A stretch of DNA of 64,000 bases from Epithemia pelagica (lineage: Eukaryota > Bacillariophyta > Bacillariophyceae > Surirellales > Surirellaceae): assembly GCA_946965045.2 (NCBI GenBank), contig OX337241.1, positions 186,001-250,000 on the forward strand, given 5' to 3'. This document shows positions 1 to 10,850 of the stretch, one piece after another. The notes under the pieces were generated by a model. It was not told the DNA's origin, did no database searches, and saw only the letters and a list, made by a program, of their open reading frames with translations. The stretch's first letter is position 1. Every line of letters starts with the position of its first letter. The translations under genes and the position numbers were made by a program.

Positions 1-1136
1 CTCGCAATTGCGTCAATTGAGACCATTCGGGAGGGAGCAACCACGTGGCGTCGGGACCGTCACTGCTGCTGCTGCTGCTGCTGGAATAGGAAATGGCATT
101 GTCACCGAGATTCAAGACTTGCAATTGTGTCAATTCGCCCAACCACCAAACATTGGCTGGTCCGGCATTCCACAAGTAATTGCCTTCGACATCCATGACT
201 TGGAGCGTATCTTTGAGAATGGTCAATTCAATCGGTAAGGATCCCATGAGTAAATTCTTGGCCAAGTTGAGTTCGAGGACCTGTCCATAGACCTGACCCG
301 CACTGTCGGTCACGTCGTTGCTACACACGACACCGGGCCAGTCGCATTCATTGCCGGAAGTAGCATCCGCGGTCCATTTTTGCAACCATGGCATGCTAAA
401 GTCGGTCGTAAAGGTAAAGACGACGGTATTGGTATACTCGGTCGCGACACCATTGCTGGCAAAGTACAAGCAACTTAGGGCATATCGTTGGGCCAAACGC
501 CAATCCTCCATGTCGGTCGTGGCCGTCGCTTCGACGTAGCGCAAGGCTTGCATCACATACAAGCTCTCGTCGTGATCGGGAAAGGGCAAACCGCCTCGAT
601 AGTCGCGGGTCAGCATGAGTTCAATGGCGGATTTAGAAGGCACCATGGTCGAGGGAGATTGAGATGGCACCATGCTTGGCACGGTCGTTGTGGGAGACGA
701 GTGGTTAAAGATATCTGCAAGAAGAGCAACAACAACAACCACGACACAGTGAGGAACCAAACGAAACATGCGAAATTTATTTCAGATATCGTCTCCGCCA
801 CGACAAGCATGTCTCAAAACCAAACTTGTACTCGATTGACGATGACAAATAGCACCTACCTCCATCCAACTGTCGGCGCTCGCTGCGGCGGATCGTTGGA
901 CTCCCGTTCGTGTCGTTGGCCATGTTGTTGTTTTTCTGTGGTTTCGGCTCTACCAGTCCTTGTCTCGTCATTCCTGTAGATGACAGGGAACGATCTTGCC
1001 GTCGCAAGGAAGAAGGAGGCAGGTTCGATTCCATGTGCTGCGCCTGAATCAACAATGACGACCAAACCAGCAAGCAAATGGCGAGGAATCCACGGCGAAT
1101 GATTTGGTACGGCTCACACGAAAACAACAGGGTCAT
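1..1136 (-). CDS. Secreted leucine-rich-repeat protein, 3' end cut by window edge
   Basis: Two exons on the minus strand, 860-1136 and <1-714, joined across a 145-nt GT-AG intron (donor gtaggt at 859, acceptor ttgcag ending at 715). Exon 1 has 92 codons plus one base (phase 1); the join reads QLDG-DIFNHS without a stop. The N-terminus (MTLLFSCEPYQII... to SLLIQAQ) is a signal peptide or anchor. A charged disordered stretch and a Pro/Ser linker (PSMVPSQSPSTMVPS) follow. Then comes the block shared with the LRR genes at 41680-49222: IELMLTRDYRGG, ALRYVEAT, DWRLAQRYAL, ECDWPGVVC, then LxxLxLxxN repeats. The C-terminal repeats lie outside the window. Family knowledge suggests a secreted or surface protein binding other proteins; no partner is evident. 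An alternative ATG at 769 inside the intron also opens with a hydrophobic run, but the spliced model matches its paralogues better. Confidence 0.8.
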
Positions 1137-2752
1137 GATTGTGGGAATGGTTGGTTCCAGTGCGCAAGTTGCAGTGTTTTTTAACCAGGGTGTGAAGAAA
1201 CCTCGGAGAGTGATTTTGTGAGGCCGACGACGAGCGAAAACTCCGTCTGACCCAACGACAATCGGATGAGGACAATGACCCTACCAATGGCCATAGTCAC
1301 TCGCATGCAAGATCCCTACTAATAATCTGGGTTTGAATGGAGCTATTCTGGTGTACTGTGTACGAGCTCGTAATAGCTCTGGAGAACTACAAGTCAGTAG
1401 ATTTACGGTATTGTAGAGCCTTGTAGCTACTCTACCATTTTCACAGAAGAAGGGATCAAGCATCCAGCATCCAGCTCTTGAACGATAAGCCCAATAAAAC
1501 TGAAGCCGACAGGAGATCAGAGCCAGCCATTGACCTATACTATTGCCCTCAGATACATAGACAAAGGTTTTTTCTCATGTTTTGCGAATAAGAGAAATCG
1601 TCGATTGACCATGCTGAAGGGCGAGGCCCAAAGTTTCAAACTTGAGAAGACCAGAGAAACGAAATCGACCCAACCATGATAAACGTCGTACAAAACGAGG
1701 CCCTTCGAGATGGAATCAACGTCATGGATGCCTCGTTCGATGGAATGTGCTGTGTGTCCAAGGCAGTTCACGTGTTGAGGCCCAAAGTTTCAAACTGCCA
1801 AAGGACATTGACCCAATCATGGTGAACCAACGGTCGGTGTTATACATGCCTTCAATCTAACAACAGAGGCTCCCATGGAGGAGCACTCCCTACCACTTCC
1901 TTCCAATCGATGGGACAAAGTGTCAAGACCTTTTGGGACAGCATCGACTCCATCTGACTTGTCCCAGTGAGATCTCTGGCTTTCTGCGTTCGTGGTTTCA
2001 TCCTGCGGGCTGTACTGAAGGAGCATGTCCTTTGGGGGAAGCACAATCACTCTGTTTGGCGTGAGCTCAATTGCACAATGAAATGTCCGCAAGAGGCACC
2101 AAACCTTTCCAGTGACAAGCCTTCCCAACCAAGTGTTTTTTTCTGGATTGTGCTGGTGTCCTTTTCTTGGGGCCTTGAGGTCTTGGAAACTTTCCACAAT
2201 CGAGAGCATCACAGCACTCCCAACAAGAATCATCGCTCGAAGTCCCCTTATCAGGGACTTTGAGTGTAATGTACGTTTTCTCAGACACGACAGACGGTTT
2301 GGGCAGTCTCGCTAGTTGTTTGTTCTTGATTTGCTCTGGGAGTGTTGTGGAGGGGCTCCGAACATCCGCAGCAGCAGCAGGGATCTCCGGAAACCTCCAC
2401 TTGTATGTGTGCGCCTAACCGGCACGAGTGCGTCTCATACTCATACTCCTTTGTGCAGCATGAAGTTGTTGGAGTTGTTGCATTCTCGTTTCTGTTCTTG
2501 CCTCTGTGACTGTGGAGAACTCTCTCTATTTCGTCCAGCCATGGTGCTTCCGACACTGACATGGCGTTGCTGTGGAAATGGAATTCGATATTGAAGGATG
2601 AATGGTCTTGTTCTATCTGCTGAGTAGTCGTACTCACAGATCAACGTGGTCTCCCTACGTTGCCATTGATCCAAAGGACTAAAAGCATTGTTTTTTTATG
2701 ATACAATTGCATTAGCTTTCCGTGAACCTCATCTTGGAATCTGTTGTCATTG
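1137..2752. other. Intergenic stretch, no supported gene
   Basis: No recognisable protein was found on either strand. The longest open frame (1817-2233, minus, 138 codons) has no known motif and no splice partner I could find. An imperfect direct repeat is present: gaggcccaaagtttcaaact occurs at about 1622 and 1778, each followed by diverged sequence containing gaccca(a)ccatg-like text, so about 150 bp looks duplicated. Confidence 0.4.
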
Positions 2753-2792
2753 CTACGATGCTGTTGTGCTGTCCGTCGTGTTGCAACAAGAC

Positions 2793-2832
<40 letters not shown>

Positions 2833-5713
2833 CGGTCGTGGTTGTCGTGGTGGTAGTATGTAGTTTACTGGCCGTGTTGATTTCGGGTGGCAAATGAATG
2901 GATGGATTGCCCAGCAAAAAGCCATTGGGTCGGAGGGTAAAGCCGGTGGATTCACAGGGCATGACGGGAAAATCTTCGACGCGTGGCACGTGTGTCAATC
3001 CAAAGGCATGCCAGACCACCAAATGCGTATCTTCAATACTCCGATTGTTTTGAATGAATTGCGGCAATCCCGCTTGCGGATTGCGATGAATGCGTTTCGA
3101 CACATCCTCTCTGGCGTCCATTGGTGCGTTGTCACTCAGCTTGTCCTGTTCTGGGTCGTATCCCATGGATTGAGGTAGATACTCTCCGGCGGGAAATCGT
3201 TGGTGATAGTCATAGGGTGTCACCCACAAATTGGCCGTGGCAAATTGGCCCTTGCGGTAGACCGTCGATTGTGGATTGGGCGTCAAGAGGGTGGGCATGG
3301 CCGGTCCACGCGTAAAGGGCACGAGTTGATAGGCCACCGGTTTGTGACTCATGGGATTGACCTGGTGGGGATTCCAAATGGTCCACGATCGGGCCGTGGA
3401 AGGATTGCAGCATCGAACGGCATCCTCTTCTCGTTTCAACACGGTTTCGTGGGCCCGAAAGGCATGACTCCATTCCTCCTTCTGGTCGTTGTCATCGGGC
3501 AAGACATTGATTTCGCTAATGGAATTGCAGGGACCATCGACAGCCATGTCAAGTCGGGCACAAAACAAGTGTTGATGCAGTTGTGCATTGACATGGGGTG
3601 CCACCAATGTCCCATGCGTCGGTGTGGAAGAATCCCATTCATCGGGGGAGGGTCGATTAGTGGACAATTCTCCCGACAATTTGATTTCCAATTCGAGACT
3701 GCCATCGAGTTTGAAGCGCCAATAAAAGAGATATTCGTAATTCACGACAGTGGCAATAAAGGAAAGGACCAATTCGCGCGATCGTCGTGATTCACTGTGA
3801 CCATTGCGATATTCGACATGTTTCCACAACAATCCGACATCTTCTTCGTGCATGCAAATGGCCTTGCGAATCGTCTGCGCGTGTCCCCGACTGTCGGCCA
3901 CGGCCACATCAAAGTAATGAATATGACCCAAACAATCGCAACCCAATTCCAAGGAGTTGGTACAATATCCTAAGAATCGGAATGGTATATTAGTATTCAT
4001 CCAGTCAGCAGCAGCAACACCAAAGACAAGCAGCAATCAATCATACGATTCAGAGTCAGAACAAACATTCGGATAGGACATGTCCTCACTCTCCGAGTCC
4101 TTGCGCGTGCAGTCTGATTCGGCCACAACCACAATGTGTTTGTACGTACCCAATCCATAATCTCCGACATCAAAGGCACATTTGCGGACAAAGGCGGGCG
4201 GACGGTGATCGCCATAGGGGACGGCCATTTCCACCAGCGAGGCCCGATTCAAAACGGACCGTCCTTGAAAGGTGACATTGTGCAACACCAAGCCTTCGCG
4301 ATAGTTAAATCCAACCTCCAACGTCCAATCCTGCCACGTGACAACATTGGGATCCGTCACCACAAAACTAGGTCCCTCGGGTTGCACCAAGTGCAAGGGT
4401 TGCAGAGGCGGACCCGGATGGGTGGGTGGCACGAGGTACGTATTGTCCTGAACCAAGGCCCGATGATAATTGACGGCCGGTGGTGGTGCTACCGTGGTAG
4501 TAGTACCATTCTCTTGTTGGGCCGACGTGGTGCCGGGTGCCGGTGGTTGATCCAGGCCGTCAATGGCCACGACGGTCTGGGACGCCAAATCGACCACGGG
4601 GACAATATCAATGGGATGGGTATAATGATTGTCTTGTAGGGCCGTTATATCGCCATGAATGCGTTGATACAAAAAGGTTTGGACCAATCGTCGATGTGGA
4701 AATGGTGTGCCATCATCATTCCTTGTTTGGTTGTCTTGGACCACCAAGGCCACATCCTCGGGTCGAGCCAAATGGACACTCCAGGGATCGGCCACGACGG
4801 TTTGGGCCATGGTGGTGGGGTCAATTCCATATCGCTCTTCCAAAACTTGTTTCACCCAGGCACTCTGGTGGACAATGGATTCGGCCAAGGTACAATCGTC
4901 CGGAGTCAAGAGCGGTTGCATGTGCCGGGGCAAGACGAGGCAATCGCCAATGTGTAGAGTTGTGGGGGGAGTGTCGTCTTGCCGAGGAGTCGTCCACGAC
5001 ACCAAGAGTTCGACCGTGACGGTCGCTGGAAGTACTTGGACCAAGACATGGGCCGTTCGCTCGACTGGTACGGCCTCTTGAGGAGTCAAGGTGTCATGAG
5101 TGGTGGGTGGTTCTCGCAAGGAAATGGCCACAAAGCGAAGGGTTGGCCGTGTCGTGGTGGAGGAGACAGTTCCACCTGCTTGTTGTGGTTGTGGTTGTGG
5201 TTGTTGGACGACTTGTTGTTGGAGATAGTCCAATTGGTCCGGCGTTTGCAAAAAATCGGACACGAGGGATATTTCGGTGGGGGTCAAGGCATGCCACGAA
5301 GAACGAGGCGTTGCGTCCTTTGTCCTTGTTCTTGTCGTTGTCGTTGGGGTGGTGGTCCAGACTGAGCGATGACACCCCGACCATGTCTTTGTGGTTGTTG
5401 TTGGTTGGGTGTGGAAGTGGTTCCGGTTTCGGTTTGTGGAACAAAAATGAGAAACCGAGGAGAACCAAGAGACAAGAGGAGCAGCAGCATTCGGTCGTTT
5501 CCGGAGGGCATCCTGATTGGGACGACAGGTTGTTCTTGTTGGTGGAACGACGAGGTTCCTGATGGAGAGCTTGCAACAGCTTGTGGAGCCAAGGAGGAGC
5601 CACGAGGATGGACCACCACCAGCTCGTGGTTGTGGTTGTCGTTGTCGTCCAAGGATTGCCATTCTTCCTCCTCGGCCTGCAAATCGCCGTAGACTATTGC
5701 TGCTGGTCCTCAT
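2753..5713 (-). CDS. Copper amine oxidase (topaquinone enzyme)
   Basis: Two exons, 4150-5713 and 2753-3969, joined over a 180-nt intron (donor gtacgt at 4149, acceptor cttag ending 3970). The predicted protein is 926 residues. The split codon restores the family signature FDVGDYGLG-YCTNSLELGCDCLGH. Copper amine oxidases oxidatively deaminate primary amines to aldehyde, ammonia and peroxide. Visible residues are the catalytic-base Asp (about 515), the topaquinone precursor Tyr in TVVNYEY (about 599), Cu ligands His-x-His (about 653/655) and the third ligand His in LTHVPRVEDFPVMP (about 847). Residues 1-130 are basic and Ser/Thr/Pro-rich, a possible targeting region of unclear destination. A domain starting near LTPTEIS is the usual N-terminal region. 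The C-terminus ends in poly-Thr and 15 Ser encoded by a trinucleotide repeat (2791-2831), beyond the normal family end. All catalytic residues are present, so the gene is probably functional. Confidence 0.93.
2791..2831. repeat. Trinucleotide microsatellite in coding sequence
   Basis: An uninterrupted (gat)n run on the plus strand, read as (TCA)n, encodes poly-Ser in the C-terminal tail of the copper amine oxidase. It lies after the last catalytic element and is likely length-polymorphic. Confidence 0.85.
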
Positions 5714-6280
5714 GCCTTACACTCGCTCTATTCTTTGGGCGGTTCCACACAGGAGGAGGATCTACAATAGTACTCTTCTTGCTTCACCGTCGAGTTTTCA
5801 GTTTTCTCGTGGAACAACCAAACATCCAAATGGCGTGGATCTTTCGGGGACGATGCACGCAGACGCATTTTAGTCGCTCTGATCACATCTAAGGAGGCGC
5901 ACCACAGTCAGACGCCGTCAGTCCGTCGACCTACGAGGCAACGGATGCGAAATAGACGTTAGACGTTAGATGCAAACTGCGAGCGCATGGCGACATTCTC
6001 GTCCTCCATGTAATCTCCTTTACAAGCTCGCTCCTTCCAAGAAAATAAAAGCAGCAAGCGTTGAAGGACTTATGGATTTATCATGATCATGGAGCAATAG
6101 ACCGAGACGATGTGGATTCAACGCATGTGCGGGGTTGGGCAGAAAGCAGCGGGAAGACACACACCCACACAACTCACAACGCGTCCCATTCTGGACCCGA
6201 GGAAACCACGACAACTTTTGCCCACGCTTGTGTCCTGAGCCAGATCTCGTTTCATTGCTCTCACGATTGCGGCTCCAACC
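5714..6280. other. Divergent intergenic region
   Basis: This lies between the start codons of the copper amine oxidase (minus) and the EF-hand membrane protein (plus), so it should hold both promoters. No repeat, RNA gene or clear TATA element was recognised. An open frame crosses 6061-6280 but reads through low-quality sequence with no domain. Confidence 0.4.
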
Positions 6281-8133
6281 ATGGTTCGACAAGCGCTCTT
6301 GTTCGTTGCCCTCCTTGTCGCATCGATCATTCCACGGATCTGCGCCCAATTCCCAGACTACAGTCGGATCGAGTTTGGAATCCCATCTTTGGTGGGGATC
6401 AATTCGTTACCGGCGTTTCCCAGGAAGATAAAGATACTGGCCAACCACCACAGCTGTTGTACAACATGAACGAAATTCTGCTCAGTGAACTCCGCATCAC
6501 GAATGGGCAGCAGGGCTCATGTCTGTATGGTATTATTCAAATCAAGAGAAGGGACAATACTCTCTTTGTCCTATTGAAGTGTGGTCCTTCGGATAGTGTG
6601 ATATTTGCGATAAATCTTGTTTCTGGAGATGTCGAGTGGACAAAACAAGGAACTGACTGGGGAATTGACGTGTGGAATGGAGAATTGTTTGTATTAGACA
6701 ATGGAGGTCAAGTCTCTGTTTTCGATCCAACTTCCGACACGCTCGTACGCTCGTACATCCAGCAGGTGTCCGAGCCGATTATAAGAGGAATGGCGGTTGG
6801 AGCGGGGTTGGTCCTTGTTATAGCAGATTCTGATGATGGTTCTCGTGGTACACTGGCATCGTTTCCCGAGGATCAAAACGAACAAGATCAAAGCGTGAAG
6901 AGAGCACCCGTTGAAGAATCGACATTCTTTTCGAACATCCAAGTATTCTGTCTAGGCGTGGAGGAGACAGACTGCTTTGTATACGTTGGAGTTTTTGTTT
7001 CTGATGCGGGGCTCACCGGAAACTTGTTTCGATATACTCTGGATTTGGAATTGGATCCGATGGTGGGCATGAGTCCACTTAACGGACAATTTATTGTTGA
7101 CATGTCGATTGGTCTGGATAATATAATTTATGCGACGACACAGGACGCAGCATTCTATGAATACGATGCGACGACCCTAGAGTTGAAACCCCAACGTCGT
7201 GCATATCCGCTGCCTGTCACTGCCAATGATCTCAATTTCCCAAACGCTCTTGTAATTCTTGCGAGCCCACAAGAGGAATCCATTCCTCCAGAAGAACCCA
7301 AGCCCAAATTCTTGGTCATTCTTCTTGGGCTTGTGGTTTTGGTTCTGACTGTTGGATTGGTTGTCCTATTAGGATTGGGAAATCTCCGGCGGGCCTTGAC
7401 GGCTCAAGAACCCAACAAGTGCTTCCTCCTGGCTTCCCAAAAAGGAGAAGGAACCGAGCAACAAGAAACGAAAGACACTGGCAATGGCCCTGTTGATCAA
7501 GCTCTGCAACAAGTTGTCACTCATGTGGAGACTCGTCAAGACTTTTCCACCGATACACTGCGGTCTTTGTATACATCGTTGCTGTCCGGCCTTGTTGTAA
7601 ACGAGAAAGATTCCAATCAAGAGGGTGATTTTCAAGAATTGGATATGGATCAAATGATTCAGAATGCCATTGCCCTGATTGATACCAACCAGGATGGCGT
7701 GATTGACGCATGGGAGATGGAACATGTTCAGCTTCCGTCTGAGCAGTCCGGAACCTTTTTGTTTGACGAAGTTGTCGCGTGCACTGTCGGTACTGATACG
7801 ACCGACAGCACCGGGACTTCTCCGGACAATGATATCTGTGTCACGGCGGACAATGTGGTGGAGTTTCTCAACCTGTTTTTTGGTGGTACTTCGGTGGTGA
7901 GTCCGGAGTTGGCCGAGCACATTCGAGAAGAGAGTGGACCCGACACTTGTTACACACGTGCGGAATTTGAAGCCTTGTTCGAAACGCTGGCCACGACCGA
8001 CAACAACAACCAGAACAACAACCAAACTTTGGTATTGTCGGACGCGAGCATGTCAGTGTCCATGAATCCATCGTTTGTCTTGTCACTGTTGTTTGGGATT
8101 GGAACAGGCATGATGGTTTTCGGTCTCTCCTAA
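6281..8133 (+). CDS. Secreted/membrane protein with propeller-like ectodomain and EF-hand
   Basis: The ATG at 6281 opens a clear signal peptide (MVRQALLFVALLVASIIPRI, then CAQFPDYSR). The body lies in another frame from about 6424 to the stop at 8133. The two join without a stop if a 32-nt GT-AG segment (6392-6423) is removed, giving about 606 residues; a frameshift is the alternative. The body contains propeller-like text (SGDVEWTK, WNGELFVLDNGGQVSVFD) and a transmembrane helix (FLVILLGLVVLVLTVGLVVL). A canonical EF-hand loop follows (DTNQDGVIDAWE), then a conserved Cys/Thr segment (DICVTADNVVEFLNLFFGGTSVVSP) and a hydrophobic C-terminus (FVLSLLFGIGTGMMVFGL). This suggests a calcium-binding surface protein; the ligand is unknown. 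The tail is duplicated in inverted orientation at 27240-27829. Confidence 0.72.
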
Positions 8134-8959
8134 CCGTAAAGGTCAGCCACGGTAGAAGGATTCATGTTGCTGTAGTCTTGTGTTTGATCTAATTTGGAAT
8201 TGGTCATGTGTTTAAGGTAGCTAGGTTTGTTTTTTGAAGGGCACAAGCGGACCGGAGTGATAGTGATCCAAGAGGGAGCCAACAGAAATAGCTATGTATA
8301 TACCTACGAGCTCCACCGCGCGAAAGTTCTTTGCGCAGTAGCCCGTGCTTTTCAGGCCCACACTGTTTTCTCTATAGTGATTCTAACTTACCAAGAAAAG
8401 CACTACGGTCATTTTACACTGCATGACACCACCATGGACGATAAAGACCGCTGTGCACCTCCAACGAAAGGTGCTAACACTCCTCCAAATATCCAGGACA
8501 CTTCGAAATCAAGTGTTCAGTGAGGGATTGGACGGGGGCGATGAACTGTCAGAATCTGTGGAGCTACAGGAAGATTTGGAAGACCTTCCATTTTTGGCAA
8601 CCGGAACGAAGGAAGTGACCGTGGAAAGAAGACGATGACAAACGATACAATGAATCCATCATCTCTCTTCTTGCAACAATCAACTCGTCGTAATCGATTG
8701 GTCCGAACACAACAAATGCGCGCCTCGTCCGTTGGTGGTTCTAACGCAACAAAAGCCTGACTACTCCTAACAAAACAAATGTCAACCGTGGGTGGAAGGG
8801 CTGCTTCTACTGCCACCAAGGATGGCGATGCCCGTGGTGCGGCTGCTTCCGACAACAGAGTTCGAGAGGAAAAAGAAGGAGTGGACGCCGTGGAGCTGTG
8901 GTGGCGTTGGTCGAAGAGCATTGCGAGCGGCAAACTGTTTGGTTCGGCACGTTGATGAG
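8134..8959. other. Intergenic flank of the copia insertion, with one arm of an inverted repeat
   Basis: 8308-8345 (gagctccaccgcgcgaaagt...gcccg) recurs inverted at 17901-17938. Two short plus-strand frames look somewhat protein-like but match nothing known: 8423-8638, with an acidic segment (ELSESVELQEDLEDLP), and 8779-8955, 58 codons (MSTVGGRAASTATKDG...). The second stops only a few bases before the retrotransposon target site, so a gene here may have been affected by the insertion. Confidence 0.4.
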
Positions 8960-8964
8960 CGGCG

Positions 8965-9722
8965 TGTTAGGATTCTCACCGAAAACTAGGTGGCGAAACC
9001 TACAACTCATCGAATGATGCTAGTATTTTATGGCATCCGATGACATTTTCCTAAAAGTGAGAAAAGAATGTCGGCATGCTCGCGAAACTATAAATTTGGC
9101 CACGGCATGCTCGCAGTGCACGCGTTATCGGCGACCGCTCGGATATTAACTATGGCCCAACACGTGCGCGCCCAAAACTATCAAGTGCGCGCCTCTACTA
9201 TCCGAGTACGCGCATCCACGATTCGACCTAACGGTCTATGTAATCAAAGCACGAATCACGATCACGCGAGACCATATCTCTGTTCCCACAAATCCAAGAA
9301 TGCAAACAGCAACGCGCCCAGGACAAGACTTATACCACGACAAAGCAAGAGCTGTTGCATCCCATACATGTTATCCATCACCCTATACATTCAATATACA
9401 CCAATGCCGGTCTACTCCAACCAGTGAGGACCTATCACACCAGATCCATGGCCGTATGCAAGAGCCAGGACTTCGGCACCGTCAACCACCTTAGTTAGTA
9501 ATCGTCTCACAATCATTAATATCACCATTTTAACACTCATCTTAAGACTAACCTCTTATCAGTGGACCGACTGCCCCCACCCACGGCGGACTTCGACTTG
9601 CAACTCTTCTCTGACCCGTGGAGGATTGTTGTATCGGTTGGTGATTCGATTGTCGGCTCAGCGAGCCTTTTACCTATCCTACCTATCTGTCTAACCCCTG
9701 TTGAATCGAGAGAAGTTTATCA
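8965..9722 (+). repeat. 5' LTR
   Basis: 758 bp, TG...CA ends. It contains a TATA-like box (tataaa, 9089-9094) just after a repeated gcatgctcgc motif, probably the element's promoter, and several gtgcgcgcc-like repeats at about 9166-9215. Confidence 0.95.
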
Positions 9723-9760
9723 GATTAACAGTCTCATCGTTTATTTCCGAGAAGCTTTCG

Positions 9761-10516
9761 ATGTCTCACGACGATTCCAACCTCTCTATTCGACACATCT
9801 TTCATTCCTTCCAACAAAGCGGGGAGGAACTCCATCCACCCGTGGCCCATCCGGGCGAGCCCTTGATTGAAACTCCGAAACCGACCCCGACTCAGGCCAG
9901 TGCTCCGAATCCCTTTCAGACCCCGGACCAAGTGGTCCAGCCTCCTTCGATCCCGACTCAACCTTCGACTCCGCCTCGCCGTTTGAACCCTACTCGCACC
10001 CGACGTACGAGCCGTCTTCTTACTGCGCATATCCGACACTTCCGCGAGCCGACTGAGTCGACTACCGACCCCGACGTGATCCGTTCCACAACCGAACGCG
10101 AGATCGATTTCCAGTCCGTCCAACCCGTGACTGACCTTGAGGACATCCAACGACTTCTCGACCTCTTGAACCAGTGCTCGAGACGCCGTTTCATTGTCCA
10201 AGCCCTGTTGGGCAACCCTGTGGAACCCATCCGTATTCGATTCATCTCCTTTGAACGTCCAACCAACTACTTCCACACCATCTGGATCGTCAACTCGACG
10301 ACGAATCCGCTACCTACCCCGACTACTCGTCTCGACGAGTACGTCTCTTTTGTTCACGAGATCCATCTCTGCCAGGATTTCCGTGCGACTATCTACCCTC
10401 TCTTCACTCAACACGTGAACCACTTGTTGGAAGACGACGACGTTGAAGAACTAGCCACTACAGTGACCGATTCCGCATCTCGTCTTCAGTACCGAGCCGA
10501 AAGTGACCAAGAATAA
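9761..10516 (+). CDS. Extra ORF between 5' LTR and gag of the copia element
   Basis: The ATG at 9761 (MSHDDSNLSIRHIFHSF) gives 251 codons; the frame is open a little upstream into the LTR. The protein begins with a Pro/Thr-rich region (PTQASAPNPFQTPDQVVQPP), then a basic patch (RRLNPTRTRRTSR). A more ordered C-terminal half follows (FIVQALLGNPVEPIRIRFISF, TRLDEYVSFVHEIHL) with an acidic end. I recognise no domain. It has its own stop and lies in a different frame from gag, separated by about 330 bp, so it would need a separate transcript, internal initiation or splicing. It may be a structural or nucleic-acid-binding accessory protein; the function is unknown. Confidence 0.6.
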   Translation: MSHDDSNLSIRHIFHSFQQSGEELHPPVAHPGEPLIETPKPTPTQASAPNPFQTPDQVVQPPSIPTQPSTPPRRLNPTRTRRTSRLLTAHIRHFREPTESTTDPDVIRSTTEREIDFQSVQPVTDLEDIQRLLDLLNQCSRRRFIVQALLGNPVEPIRIRFISFERPTNYFHTIWIVNSTTNPLPTPTTRLDEYVSFVHEIHLCQDFRATIYPLFTQHVNHLLEDDDVEELATTVTDSASRLQYRAESDQE

Positions 10517-10850
10517 GTAACTTTACGTAGTTTCTACACCAAACCAGACACAAGACCGAGTTCCGTCCAAGACTTAAACTCAACGCACATCCGGGTACCC
10601 TTGGTCGCACAACACGCCACACATTCCCGTCAAATCGCGAAAATTCGGCGAAAATTTGTTGAAACTCGGCGAAAATTTGTCGGAATCAACGGAAATTTCC
10701 AGGAGTCGCACATCACAACACACATCCGGGTATCACATACGTGGTACATACGTGGCACACGTGGTACATCCGGGTTCACATCACATCACACATTAAATAA
10801 ACCACATCACACCGCACATTAAATAAACATCGAACCAACCAAATAACATC
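10517..10850. other. Internal spacer with short direct repeats upstream of gag-pol
   Basis: No protein is seen. It holds iterated short motifs: ggcgaaaatttgt twice (about 10648 and 10668), acatccggg three times (about 10586-10770), acgtggtacat/acgtggcac repeats, and attaaataaac twice just before the gag-pol ATG at 10851. This could be leader or packaging sequence or a promoter for gag-pol. Confidence 0.5.

Noticed and set aside
769-769. ATG at 769 as start of the first LRR gene
   Set aside because: It lies inside the intron. The spliced model starting at 1136 has proper GT-AG sites and the phase-1 junction shared by the three paralogues.
3200-3790. 196-codon plus-strand frame
   Set aside because: It is antisense to the catalytic exon of the copper amine oxidase, whose family motifs fix the coding strand.
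9723-9740. Primer-binding site for initiator Met tRNA
   Set aside because: gattaacagtctcatc does not match the canonical tggtatcagag; the primer used by this element is unknown.
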